Positions 53,154-63,634 of a DNA stretch of 64,000 bases are shown piece by piece. The stretch comes from Liopterus haemorrhoidalis (Eukaryota; Arthropoda; Insecta; Coleoptera; Dytiscidae). The translations under genes were made by a program, and so were the position numbers. Each line of letters begins with the position of its first letter. Position 1 is the first letter of the stretch. Location: contig OZ020616.1 of NCBI GenBank assembly GCA_963971575.1, forward strand, positions 2,500,924 through 2,564,923. Reading direction: 5' to 3'. The notes below the pieces were generated by a model. It searched no databases and was not told where the DNA came from. It saw only the letters and a list, made by a program, of their open reading frames with translations.

Positions 53154-53848
53154 TTAAGATTTAGAGGCCTGAACGGTTTCACGTCTTACCATATGACTAA
53201 CTTCTAGTCAGAAAACAGAGTACTAGATACAGTCTATAAGCTATTGATTTAAGAGCTCTTTATTGAGTATGCGTATTTTTATTGACTTTATTTATTTATT
53301 TATTCTTTAATTTATTGTTTTTAATATGTTGTGTATTCATTTAGATGAGCTGCGTTAGGTACAAATAGATTTTGTTGCTGTGCGCTAAACTATTTAACTG
53401 TTTTTAATTGAAAATTAGTGATGTAATTTCAAAATTTATGTTTAAAAAAATAATATGTATCACAGAAAAGAAAAACATCAACCCAGTATATATGGTATAC
53501 TATCTTTGGGTGATGTACAAGAATACGAATTATTCCTGAACATGCTATATCTTACAACAAAAATATATGATCTAAATTCCAGTGTTGTTTCTCTGGATAA
53601 TAGGTGGTGTATTAATCTTGGAGATAGATCTTAGAATGCTAAAGTGTAATATTAAGATCGTTTACTTGTCACTGTTAGAAATATATTATACGTAATGAAC
53701 CACAGTTTAGACTACATAAATTTTTGAGAGGGCTCGGAAATGACAGTTCATTTTTTATTTTCTCATATTCAAAATGTCGGCACACCTGCGGATCTAAAAA
53801 TTGCAATCCCGGGGTATTTAATTTAAAGATATCTGAATGCTACATTAA

Positions 53849-54107
53849 GGCCCGGTCTTTCCACCTTCAGATAAAGTTCCAGGTAACTATCTGACAGATA
53901 AGGTTATTTGTAACTTCATCTGCTGAAAAAATGTCAATACCAGTCAGTGAATCCAATACGTCAGTCTCATTATACGTTAGATAACTATCCGATAGATACA
54001 TTTGTATAGAAAGAAGGGATGACATTTACTCAGCAGATGAAGTTACAAATAACCTTATGTGTCAGATAGTTATCTGGAACTTTATCTGAAGGTGGAAAAA
54101 CCGGGCC
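53849..54107. mobile_element. PIF/Harbinger-like MITE with about 85-bp inverted repeats
   Basis: GGCCCGGTCTTTCCACCTTC at the left and GAAGGTGGAAAAACCGGGCC at the right. The arms match over about 85 bp (AAGGTTATTTGTAACTTCAT in both). TAA is duplicated at 53846-53848 and 54108-54110, the 3-bp target size of PIF/Harbinger. Confidence 0.85.
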
Positions 54108-54266
54108 TAAGAAACGTAACACAAGACTGCGAAAGATGGCCGCTTTTCATAATATATGGTAATTTTAATAGATAAATAGTGATAATACTAGAAACTAATA
54201 TTATTACCAGGTCGTCAAGGTGAAATTTGTAGTTAATAATAGTGATACAGATCGACTCCTATCTTA

Positions 54267-54536
54267 TTGCATGATAACGCTAGACCACACACTGCACAAA
54301 TGACTCTGGCAAAACTACAGGAATTGGAGTTGGAACTTCTTCATCCTCCATACTCACCAGACCTAGCACCTACTGACTACCCCTTCTTCCGCAATTTGGA
54401 CAACTTTTTAATAAGAGAACTGTTTAATTCCGACAATGCTGTAAAACTGGTCATCCAGGAATTCATTGACTCTCCTCCGCCAGGATTTTATACCACCGAC
54501 CTGAACAACCTGCCGATTAAATGGCAAGTGTATTGA
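54267..54536 (+). pseudogene. mariner transposase C-terminal part
   Basis: MHDNARPHTAQMTLAKLQE (second catalytic D), HPPYSPDLAPTDYPFF (third D), LNNLPIKWQVY at the end. The left terminal repeat is only 35 bp upstream, so the N-terminal two thirds were deleted before the later insertions. Confidence 0.85.
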
Positions 54537-54576
54537 CAATCGGTGCATACTTTGATGAATAAAATAATTCCTTATA

Positions 54577-55491
54577 AAGGGTGATCCAATTTGGGCTCTA
54601 GGATTTGTTTTTGGAATAAAACACAACATATTGGAAAAAACCGAATTTTATTGTTAATAGCGTAAAGTACAGACTTGGCAATTATTTATGAAATATGATG
54701 TCTGCCAAATGCCCTTCACGACTCCGCTGACATGATACCATTCTTTTAGCGAAGTTTTCCGTAATCGTTTCCAATAAATGCGGTTCGATTTCAGCAATTG
54801 AACGTCTGATGTTCTCTTTTAGTTCTGGAATCGTAGCAGGCTTGTTGACATGGACCCTTTCCTTCAAATAGCCCCAGAGAAAAAAGTCTAATGGGGTTAA
54901 ATCGCAAGACCTCGCTGGTCAATTGATGTCGCCCCTCTGAGAGACAACATGACCAGGAAATTTGGTTTGAAGTAAAGTGAGTGTTTCACGTGCTGTGTGA
55001 CATGTGGCTCCATGCTGTTGAAACCACATGTCATTTAAGTTCAAATCGTTGGTCTCATTAAAAAAAAAGTTGTTTAGCATCTCCCGATAACGTACACCAT
55101 TGACAGTAATAGCGTTACCAGCTTCATCCTCAAAAAAGTACGGGCCAATGATTCCTCCAGCCCATAATGCACACCAAACAGTGCATTTTCGTGGATGCAT
55201 TGGTTTTTCTTGAATAGCATCTGGATTTTCACAACCCCAGATGCGACAATTTTGGCGATTAACAAACCCATTCAAAATAAAATGGGCTTCATCGCTTCAT
55301 ATGATTTTTTTGCAAAAATCAGCATCAACTTCTGTGTTTTACATAATAAACTTATTTATGCATTGCTGCACAGTATACATGATGAATTTGCAATGTGTTT
55401 AGATACCAACTGTAAAAATGCAAACTTCCAACATTCACTGAACGAAAATGGCGCGCAATTCAAATCCCGGAGTCCAATTTGGATCACCCTT
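54577..55491 (-). mobile_element. Tc1/mariner relative (DUF4817-associated type), copy 2
   Basis: Ends AAGGGTGATCCAATTTGG and CCAATTTGGATCACCCTT with TA at 54575-54576 and 55492-55493. At 915 bp it is internally deleted: the N-terminal half of the transposase is missing. Copy 1 is in intron 1 of the XKR gene. Confidence 0.9.
54682..55320 (-). pseudogene. Transposase of copy 2, C-terminal half
   Basis: HFILNGFVNRQNCRIWGCEN (55290-55230), VWCALWAGGIIGPYFFEDEA, WFQQHGATCHTARETLTLL with histidine where the second catalytic aspartate is expected (QQDGATCH in relatives; copy 1 has QQDGSTCY), then a frame break at 54919, CDLTPLDFFLWGYLKERV and HLADIIFHK at the end. Confidence 0.85.
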
Positions 55492-55520
55492 TATTTGTAA
55501 GTTATCAACCAACTTTTCCT

Positions 55521-56558
55521 TTTTTAGGGTTTTGTAGGTATGACCAAAAAACCCTTGTCTGTCTGTATGTCTGTCTGTCTGTTTGGTAAAAATTGTAGCC
55601 AAACGGCTAAACCTAGAGAGTTGAAATTTGACATGCTTACACAAATCTTTGACCCACACATAGGAAAAATAATAAAACCTCTAAAAAACATATCTCCCTA
55701 AAAATATAAACAAATATGTACTCATCGAAAAATATAATATTTTTTTTTTTTTAATTCTGAGTAGGGTATGAAATGAAAGCCCTTAGTACGTGGATTAACG
55801 ATCAAAATTTTATTTTTGCAAAATAAATTATTTTGACGCGATTTTTGCCAAAATTGTGCAAAAAAAATTTTGCCCCGCAACCTCTAGCCCAGATGGTTCA
55901 AACTAAAAATCTGAAAAAATTCTAAGTAATGTACATTGGTGTGAACCGGAATAGTACAATAGAAATTTTTTATCAGATTATGTTTTCGGAAAATAACGCA
56001 TTTTGTGTTTTTAACTAAAATATGTTAAATATTTAATTCGCTATGTAACACAGTATATAAGTATGCGCTCGTAGCGTAGTGCGTTATGTCGTCACTTCGT
56101 AATTTGCAAACTAGAGTTCGATTCCTGTCAATTTTAATCTGTTTTTTTTTTTTTTCATTTTTATTTTGTTTAAATTATTTTGTCAAAATTCGAGTTATAT
56201 TTTGGTAAATGTTGCATTTAATTTTTAAAAACGTAAATTTAATAACCAGTGGGAAGTTTTGGAATTATAATTTAATTCTATGTTTGAATGTATACGAAAT
56301 CAGAGGGCGGGGTTTATGATTTAAGCAAGCATTGGAAGCCATAGGCGCAATTTTCAAAATCTTAATGAACCTTGCTATATAAAAAAATACTGCACATATT
56401 TAGAAACTTAAATAATGGTATTAGGCATTCGAATTAAAATTCATAAAAAAATATTTTGACATAAAATTTGTTTTGCCATCCCAAATAATCATCATTCAGT
56501 TACTAAATACCTGCGAAATCCTGAAATGTGTGAAAATTTACACTTCACATCAATTTTT
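55521..56558 (+). mobile_element. Family A Helentron-like element, copy A5
   Basis: Complete: TTTTTAGGGTTTTGTAGGTA start, short GTCT microsatellite (55557-55582), tRNA-like module 56062-56130, ACCTGCGAAATCCTGAAATG and palindrome-derived GTGTGAAAATTTACAC (56527-56542) at the 3' end. It is inserted between a T-tract and TCTACAAATTTCATCC of mariner E2. Confidence 0.88.
56062..56130 (+). other. tRNA-like module inside family A copy A5
   Basis: GCGCTCGTAGCGTAGTGCG (A-box region) and CTAGAGTTCGATTCCTG (B-box region), joined by CACTTCGTAATTTGCAAA as in A4. Confidence 0.6.
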
Positions 56559-56602
56559 TCTACAAATTTCATCCTTGACGACCTGAAAATAAACCGGTGA
56601 AA

Positions 56603-56758
56603 TATGTATACGTATTTATACGTATGTGAGGCAAAGAACTGTATATGCCTGCCAAATTTCAACTTTACGTCCTGTTGTTCACAATCTCTACCGAACAGAC
56701 ATACAGACACATGAATGACAATTTCTTGATCATACCTACGAATCCTACAAAAATTAGC
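56603..56758 (-). mobile_element. Family A remnant, strongly diverged
   Basis: GAGGCAAAGAACTGTATATG, CTGCCAAATTTCAACTTTAC, CGAACAGACATACAGACACA and CATACCTACGAATCCTACAA follow the order of the family A 5' block. Confidence 0.6.
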
Positions 56759-57962
56759 GTGAACTACCTCAACTTCAATTATAAATACAACGTACCCACC
56801 ACGTGGTTTCTTCACTAATAAAAACACGTAGAATCAATTATAATTTTACATCATCATCTAAAGTTTGTAAGTTAGTATGACCTACACGACGGTCATCTAA
56901 AAATAGCAGAAGGTAATGTGAATTTATATATTTGGAACATCCAAAATAATTAATGTGGAACACTTAAAAATTTTAATTACTATCGACTATTTAGGTTTTC
57001 ACCCAAAATAAAGTGAATAAAGAATTGAGCGTAAATGGTTTCCTCAAAGATACTGCGACCACTAATGGGTCTAAAACAGGAAGTTGATTGCTGGGAGGAA
57101 GTTGTGAATAATGTATACTTGGTTCCGTAAGTCCGTTGCTGACTACATTATTTATTGCTAGCTCTTTATTTTATTGCAGATAGCATTTATTAAGCAAATG
57201 AAAACAAAAGTGCGCAATATTTTCTTTGTTAATTCTACGTCTGGTTTATACCGCTCTTGACCTTTGCTAATAACTTATGAGTATCAAAATAAAACTGTTT
57301 ATTAAAATTTATCTCTTTTATGAAAATTTGTGGACTGATTTAATGTTTTTCTTGTAATTATTTTCTTAATATGGGTAACATTGTGACGTCATTCTTTCCT
57401 AAGGTCACATGTTAATCCCATAATCCTAGTGATAAAAGAATTTTTTTGGCTTAAACAAGTTAAAACCACACAGTTAGAATCAATTCTTTGCAAGAATTGA
57501 ACGTTTTTGAAATAAAAATTAATGAAACAGTGTTTAAAAATAGTGTAAATAATTAAAAGTTAGTATTAAAATAGTGTTAATTTAGTGTTTTGTGTTAAAA
57601 CAGTGTGCAGAGTTTTTTAAAGAAGACTTAGTTCTAGTGAAATTAAAAGCAAGTGCTTTTAATTTGAAATTCTTACAATTGATTAGTAGTGAAGTATGGA
57701 TTTTTAAAAGAAAAGCAGTGATTTTATTTTGATAGTACTTCTTTCAAATCAAAAGTACCTAGTTTATTTTTAACATAAGCTTCAAGTGTAAATGCTCTTT
57801 ATATGAAAGTAAGTACTTTTGTTTTAATGTCAATTCTTTTAAGATAATAGTTTTTATATTTAAAATAAAAACTCAAATCAAAAGCATATTTTAAAAGTAC
57901 AAAAACACGACATCTTTTGATTTTACTTGCAATTTCATTAGGATGAAAGTAAATACTACTAA
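56759..57962. other. No gene seen; A+T-rich 1.2 kb
   Basis: No domain-bearing frame. AAAAGTAC/GTACTTTT words recur between 57650 and 57910 but do not form a regular repeat. Confidence 0.45.
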
Positions 57963-58148
57963 TAGGTGTGTTCGATTTGCACATTTGCAGTTACTGTTTA
58001 CTGCCGCGTTAAAAAAATCTGTTCGTTTTTTTTTTCGCAGTAACTTCAAATCTGTTCGGTTTGTCGTAATTTACTGCCAGTTTATGACGCTACTGCGAAA
58101 AAGTTACAGCTGCTTCTCTTGCGGATTATTTGTTACGGCTGTGTTTGT

Positions 58149-58451
58149 TTACCTTTTTGAGTTGGTACCATAGATAAAGAATAAATGGTTGGTACTTTGT
58201 TTTTGACTTTTTGACAGGAATATGGCTAGCATATTTGTTTTGATATTTATACTATATTCTTTGATGGTTAATGTCTTACAAATTCTTTTTTTGAATATCC
58301 TGGGACAATAGTTTCTACAAAATTTTTCAGTTTTTCTATCCTGGGGCATTTTGTAAACCTCGCAAATACAGTTCATAACTTCATCATCCGAACTCGAAAA
58401 ATCTAAATCTGAATCAGATGATTCTGGATTTGATAATATTTTAAGATCCAT
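58149..58451 (-). CDS. Unknown acidic N-terminal protein fragment of the 57965 element
   Basis: One hundred codons: MDLKILSNPESSDSDLDFSS followed by more acid residues, then a basic part (CPRIFKKRICKTLTIKEYSI). An acidic Ser/Asp start is common in Harbinger-type transposases. No catalytic motif is present. Possibly the first part of a transposase whose remainder was deleted. Confidence 0.35.
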   Translation of the reverse strand: MDLKILSNPESSDSDLDFSSSDDEVMNCICEVYKMPQDRKTEKFCRNYCPRIFKKRICKTLTIKEYSINIKTNMLAIFLSKSQKQSTNHLFFIYGTNSKR

Positions 58452-58485
58452 TAAATATATCTAATATTTTTCACCCTTTCGACAC

Positions 58486-58800
58486 TAGGCTGACTAGATT
58501 TTTTTCACAGAAAAAGAGTATACTAAAAAAAATGTTACACTCCAAAAATTCAAATAATGAGCAAAAAACAGAGGTCCTCATTCAAAAATACTAGTGACGA
58601 GCAAAAAAAAGGTCTTCGCTCCCAAAATAGAAGTAATGAGCAAAAAAAAGGTCCTCACTTCTAAACTAGAAGTAATAAAAACAAGTGACCATCAAAAAAG
58701 AGTATATTCAGGGTTTTTTTTTTATAAAAAGTAAGAGTATAGAAAATATTACTCAAAAAAGAGTATAATACTCTTAAAAAGAGTACGTCTGGTCACCCTA
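58486..58800. mobile_element. hAT MITE with minisatellite, 8-bp target duplication
   Basis: TAGGCTGACTAGA at the left and TCTGGTCACCCTA at the right are inverted with two mismatches. TTCGACAC is duplicated at 58478-58485 and 58801-58808. Subterminal AAAAAGAGTATA words lie on both sides. Three to four minisatellite units (58540-58685) are the same as those in the MITE at 9086-9495. Confidence 0.88.
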
Positions 58801-59042
58801 TTCGACACACAAGATAATCTCCGAACCAAATCGTAAAAAGATTCTTAACCTGGAAAGTTATCTGACATCTGTCTGACATTTAACATTTACGTCAGATATA
58901 CTTCTTATTCTTTACGTATAAACAAATCGAACAGAAAATTAAACTCGCTGTATGTAACCAGTTTTTAGTAGTAAACTGCTAACTGCAGCGTTTTACTGCT
59001 AGCGTTTAGCAGTATAACGCGAAGGTGCAAATCGAACATACC

Positions 59043-59387
59043 TAATATGAAATCAAAATATGAAATTAAAAATAGTGTTTTTAATATTAAAGTATAAATT
59101 TCTTTCAGTGTACCCTGTAATTTTGTTAAGCCCAAAAAAAAAGCCAAAAATCACACGTATCCAAATAAGGTGAGTATGGCGAGTGTTTTATTACTTTTAC
59201 ATTTTTTTCCACAAAAAACTGGAGAGTTGAAGCTGTCCTACAGGGAAGAGGCATTATCATGATGAAACATGATCCTTTTCTCTAGGACTCTAATGAGCAC
59301 TTCAAGCAAACTTTTTCATTCACCATTTAGCTATAAACATATTCTGTTCATCCATCTTAATTGCTTTTAACAGGCCTGCACTTCTTA
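59043..59387. other. No gene seen
   Basis: A+T-rich spacer between two repeat structures; nothing recognised. Confidence 0.4.
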
Positions 59388-60050
59388 TAGTCTAAGAGCT
59401 AGCAACGTCACAAAAAAGTTTATTTTAGGTCGGCTGGTTTTTCGATATTTCTCTTTCTTATTGAAGTTAGGTAGGGATGCGGTACGTCTGGCACCTGGGA
59501 GCGGTTGCGTTTACCTGTGCGCAACTCGCCTGTATAGGTAAAAATGGATATTTTGAAATCATTTTAAGACATTTTTTTTTTTATATAATTTTCTATGTCT
59601 TTTTAGCATTATAAATTTATAGTTGCCAGACAGTTTCGTTGTTGCTAACATTGCGCCAGATCTAATTTAAGTATTTAAAAAATAATATTTTTCAAACCAT
59701 TTTAGTATAGCTGTAATTTTAATAGGATATAGTTCTGTAATCAAAGAATACAATATTAATTTGCCAGACGGAAATTCTGTTGTTTAACTAGGAACCAGAC
59801 CAATTTAAGTCCCGGGGATAATAAGTTAGTTAGAAGAGTGTGGCAGCTTATTCGTTGGTTGCGTGAGAGAGATAGCTGCAACAGAGGCTTTTTACCTATA
59901 CAGGCAAGATGCGCACAGGTAAACGCAACCGCTCCCAGGTGCCAGACGTACCGTATCCCTACCTAACTTCAATAAGAAAGGGAAATATCGAAAAACCAGC
60001 CGACCTAAAATTCTTTCTCGAAAACGTTGCTAGCTCTCGGACTATTAAAA
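59388..60050. repeat. Long inverted repeat, arms about 160 bp, loop about 340 bp
   Basis: The left arm (about 59388-59545) contains GGTCGGCTGGTTTTTCGATA, GAAGTTAGGTAGGGATGCGG and CACCTGGGAGCGGTTGCG; the right arm (about 59887-60050) is its inverse with few mismatches. The arms are G+C-richer than the surroundings. A frame at 59909-60145 lies in the right arm and is not credible as a gene. It may be a foldback element; no target duplication was fixed. Confidence 0.88.
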
Positions 60051-60551
60051 ATACTGCGTACATTACTTTTTGTCATGGCTGGCTGCTTCATGTTTATTGC
60101 TGTTTCTCCATCTTCATGTATCTATATATTGGGAAAAAAAATTGAAAAATACTTTCAGGTACCAAAAGCAATTAACAAACTTAGCGCCATTGTTTTCTTT
60201 ATAGACATAAAATGGTTATAAATAAATGGTTAACTATAGATTCAATGACGTACTATTGTCATTTCAAATTTGGATTAATCATATTACATTATTTCATCTT
60301 AAAAGTTTTCTTGTTATCAGTTGAATTAATTAGAAATTACAAGCTTGTCTTGTCAATCTTGTCACATTTGAGAAAAATTGCGTAACGTTTCTGGCAAATT
60401 ACTTTGGCATTATCAAAAACTTACCACAAACTTTAGAACACCATCACCATCAATGTAAACAGATATTTGCATATTTTTGTTGCGAAAAATGCTAACGTAT
60501 AAACAAATTTTAAAACGATGATGGTTTAATATTATTTTGTGAACCAGATAA
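60051..60551. other. No gene seen
   Basis: A+T-rich spacer; nothing recognised. Confidence 0.4.
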
Positions 60552-60713
60552 TACGAGGGTTACCTTTTATGTTTTTACAAACGACCACTAGATGGCAATA
60601 TTGAAATGGGTTATTACTACATTCGTAAAATTTGACATTTGTTATTGTGACATCATTGGCAGCTTATAAACTGACCGAGTAGATTATTGACAGTGAGCAG
60701 AGTTTGTGAAAAA

Positions 60714-61996
60714 ATGGATATTACTCGTGAAGGTTTTCGTTGGATGATTTTTTACGATTTTAGTAAAGGCCTAACTCAACAACAATGCATAGATTCGCTT
60801 CGTTCAACTTTTGGTAATATAGCACCATTAGAAAAGACTGTTTACAATTTGTTTGCAGAATTTCGTCGTGGTCGTGCGTCCGTCATTGATGAATCTCGTG
60901 AAGGTCGACCCAAATCGGTTGTGATTCAAAAAAAAACATCGATGCTGTGCGCAAAATGATTGAAGAAGGTTGCCATGTGATTTACCGTGATATAGAGGCA
61001 TCCTTTGGCATATCGCAGACTGTAATACATTCGATTTTGCATAAACATTTAGCTGTGAAAAATATCTGTTTCCGATGGATTCCGCATAATTGGACCGAAG
61101 TTCAAAAAAAGGCTCGTGTTGATTGGTGTAAGGGAATGCTAAAAAAAATCAACCTAGGCACTACAAAATCCGTAGACAACATCGTTACAGGTGACGAAAC
61201 TTGGATTTATTCATATGAACCAGAAACTGAGCAACAATCCACTGTTTGGGTCTTCCAAGATGAACCGAAACCCACTAAAGTTATTCGTTCACGAAGCAGA
61301 TCCAAGAAAATAATCGCTTGTTTTTTCGGTTGTACTGGCCATCTCGCCACCATTTCTTTAGAGCAGTGGTTCTTAACCGGGAGGTCCCGATCCCCAGAGG
61401 TTTCCCGAAAAGACCTTAGGGGGTCCCGAAATTAAAAGAAAATAGAATAAATAGAACTTCATAGTTGGTAAGTTGATATACGTAATGTATTATATTATAA
61501 AATGAATATATATTCCGTAAAAAAAATATTATTTCAAAAAATTTCCTGTGGGTCCAGAATATATTTAGGCTACTTGGGGGGTCCCGAGTATAAAAATGTT
61601 AAGAACCGTTGCTTTAGGGGATCGGAAAACAGTTAATGCAGAATGGTATACAACAATTTGTTTGTCAGAAGTCATCGAAAAAATCAGGAAAAACAACCAA
61701 AAACATCGCATCATTCTTCATCACGATAATGCAAGCTCCCACACAGCACGTCAAACAATTGATTATTTGAAGGAGAAAAACATCGAATTAATGTCTCATT
61801 GCCCCTATTCACCTGATTTATCCCCGACTTTTTTTGTTCCTCAATGTCAAACAAAAAATGCGTGGACAGTGATTTTCATCACCCAAGAACTGTTGAAGCC
61901 TTCGAAAACCATGTTTTTGAAATACCAACTTCAGAGTGAAAAAAATGTTTCGAGAATTGGTTTGAACGCATGCAAAAGTGTATAATTCTTAAAGGC
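60714..61996 (+). pseudogene. mariner transposase with frameshifts and a MITE insertion
   Basis: ATG 60714 (MDITREGFRWMIFYDFSKG), helix-turn-helix TVYNLFAEFRRGRAS, a +1 change in an A-tract near 60935, second frame ISQTVIHSILHKHLAVKN, first catalytic block VTGDETWIYSYEPETEQQ (61189-61240). After the MITE: ILHHDNASSHTARQ (second D, 61715-61755) and CPYSPDLSP (61800-61830), with a frame break exactly at the third catalytic aspartate. It ends at about 61996 (KGEYIEN). Confidence 0.9.
61364..61611. mobile_element. hAT MITE, 248 bp, 8-bp target duplication with one mismatch
   Basis: CAGTGGTTCTTAACCGGGAG at the left and GTTAAGAACCGTTG at the right. CTTTAGAG (61356-61363) and CTTTAGGG (61612-61619) flank it. 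GGGGGTCCCGAAATTAAAAG and GGGGGGTCCCGAGTATAAAA are internal motifs. CAGTGGTTCTTAACC is a widespread hAT terminus type. Confidence 0.88.
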
Positions 61997-62096
61997 GAAT
62001 ATATTGAAAATTAATAAAACAGTTTCTTCCAAAAAAAATTTTTTTCTTTCTTAGTTTTTATAAAAACTTAGACGGAAGAAAAAAAACGCCCTTGTA

Positions 62097-62943
62097 TAAG
62101 AATTTTATGCAATCGAGCATAAAGCCTGGTTTTTAATAGATATGTTATGGATAAGCATAAAAAATACACTACTTTTTTTGTTCTGTCTATTACAAACAGA
62201 TGTTTCAAAGGGTCAAACCCATTGTTCAATACTTATGCGTTATGTTATGGAGTTATTATAAACCGGACATAAGTTATAAAATACACTTATTTATGTAAAC
62301 AAATAAATTTCATCCAATATGAAATCCTTGATAAATTCTCTTAATTGTTCACAGTATTTACTTTAAATATTTACTTTCTTTACTATTTGATCTCACAGAT
62401 CTTCAGCGTTTATTACATGCTCTGTGCCAAACCTAAAGTGTTTACAAGAATTCAACGAATTTAAACGGGTAACTTTTGATTTACCAGTTACACAGATTGA
62501 TACTTAGGAAAACTATCACTGGAAGCAAATATTTGGAATCCCACGTTTTCATCAAATAATTAGATAATGAAAGATCTCAAATCTAGTGGAATGCAAGAGG
62601 GAAAACAGCTGGTTGATACTTCTAGTAGCGAAAATAAAATAAAATTTTTGTTGTCGACAAATATTTTCCCATGAGATTTACTTCAGTTTTAAACTTGTTA
62701 GTAAGTTTGATTGTATAATATTTTTGAAAAAAGAAATTTTGATTAACCGTTTAATATTTTAACTTGGTAACAATTAAATCGGTTCCACGGTCATTTTAAT
62801 TTTTTCCTTTTGTTTGTTGGCTTCAGCAGCTTTGTTATTAGCTAGGTAATACAAGAAGAGATAAAAGGTTTTTAAATTTTCGATTATAATTTGATATTTT
62901 CTGATTTAATATAGTTATAAATAATTTCATAAATATCTAGAGC
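62097..62943. other. No gene seen
   Basis: A+T-rich sequence without recognisable feature. Confidence 0.5.
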
Positions 62944-63030
62944 AGGGGTTCTTAAACTTATGTAGTCCGAGGACCCCCTCTTGAACAACTTTTTTTTTTG
63001 CGGACCCCATTCCAACCCTAGGCATTTTAC
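62944..63030 (+). mobile_element. hAT-type left end
   Basis: CAGGGGTTCTTAAACTTATG followed by GGACCCCCTC and GCGGACCCC, a hAT terminus related to the MITE at 61364. The right end was not found; the element may include the THAP relic downstream. Confidence 0.55.
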
Positions 63031-63172
63031 GTCGTTCTTGTGACTTAATTTTTGGCTCAACTATCTCATAGGCACTACGTTATTGGCATCTGACACTACC
63101 GATAGAGGCGCCACTGCATTGTACATCATGACTGACGCAGATAGGATATTTTTGACAGGTTCAATGGTATCT

Positions 63173-63400
63173 TCATGTGATATTTATTGAAATTAATTTA
63201 TTATTCAATATGAGGGTTGCCTTAAATGAAATTTTGCGTTTTCTCAGTGCCCAAGTAACCTCTAGGGTTATAATTGAAGGTAATAAGGCTTTTTTGCCAC
63301 GTTTCGGAACACGATGAAAACTTAGGTCTCTTTCACGACCTATTTTTGCATTGCAAAGATAAACACAACAATACACGTTGCATTTAATTTTTTCTTGCAA
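63173..63400 (-). pseudogene. THAP-like domain start (fragment)
   Basis: CNVYCCVYLCNAKIGRERDL followed by SFHRVPKRGKKAL resembles the first half of a THAP zinc finger (C-x4-C and F-x-FP region). The second half is unreadable. THAP domains occur at the N-terminus of several transposases. Weak evidence. Confidence 0.4.
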
Positions 63401-63593
63401 TTTTTTAAAAACTCGCTATGAAAACAACAGTAAACAAACTCGACTATCCTCCACCTGTCAGTTTCTCAAAATCTCACTAGAGGCGCTTCAGTTATTGTCA
63501 GTTGACAGCGAAAATTTTCGATGTCGAGATTTTGACTGATGACCACGTTTCATGGTCCAGGGAATCCAAAAAACCTATTTTCGAAGTGCCGTC

Positions 63594-63634
63594 CGTATGT
63601 GTGTGTGTGTGTCTGTGTGTGTGTATACACGATA
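63594..63634. repeat. (GT)n microsatellite
   Basis: GTATGTGTGTGTGTGTGTCT and more GT units, followed by ATACACGATAACTCAAAAAC. The surroundings show no gene; T-tracts follow to the window end. Confidence 0.9.

Larger units (their letters stand above)
54210..56583 (+). mobile_element. mariner E2 with two later insertions
   Basis: The left end GGTCGTCAAGGTGAAATTTG (54210) and right end CAAATTTCATCCTTGACGACC (56563-56583) are inverse. Between them are only the C-terminal transposase part (54267-54536) and the 3' tail (AAGTTATCAACCAACTTTTCC at 55499-55519). The rest is two insertions: a second mariner relative in a TA (54577-55491) and family A copy A5 (55521-56558). Relic E1 at 26168 is the same family. 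Confidence 0.88.
57965..59042. mobile_element. DNA element with 20-bp terminal repeats, class uncertain
   Basis: GGTGTGTTCGATTTGCACAT at the left and GGTGCAAATCGAACATACC at the right are inverse with one mismatch, flanked by TA. Subterminal CAGTTACTGTTTACTGC and AGCGTTTAGCAGTATAACGC motifs are alike. The element encodes a minus-strand frame (58149-58451) and is interrupted by a hAT MITE. Ends of the GG-TGTTCG type recall PIF/Harbinger, but a 3-bp duplication is not evident. Confidence 0.65.
60552..62096 (+). mobile_element. mariner, full-length but broken
   Basis: The left end TACGAGGGTTACCTTTTATG and inverse right end TACAAGGGCGTTTTTTTTCT share the outer bases, and AGTTTTTATAAAAAC near the right end matches TTTTATGTTTTTACAAAC at the left. 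The leader with GACCGAGTAGATTATTGACA also occurs in the 35757 relic. A hAT MITE (61364-61611) interrupts the transposase. Confidence 0.85.

Noticed and set aside
59909..60145. Open frame MRTGKRNRSQ... as a gene
   Set aside because: It lies in one arm of a long inverted repeat and reads equally by chance; no domain or splice context.
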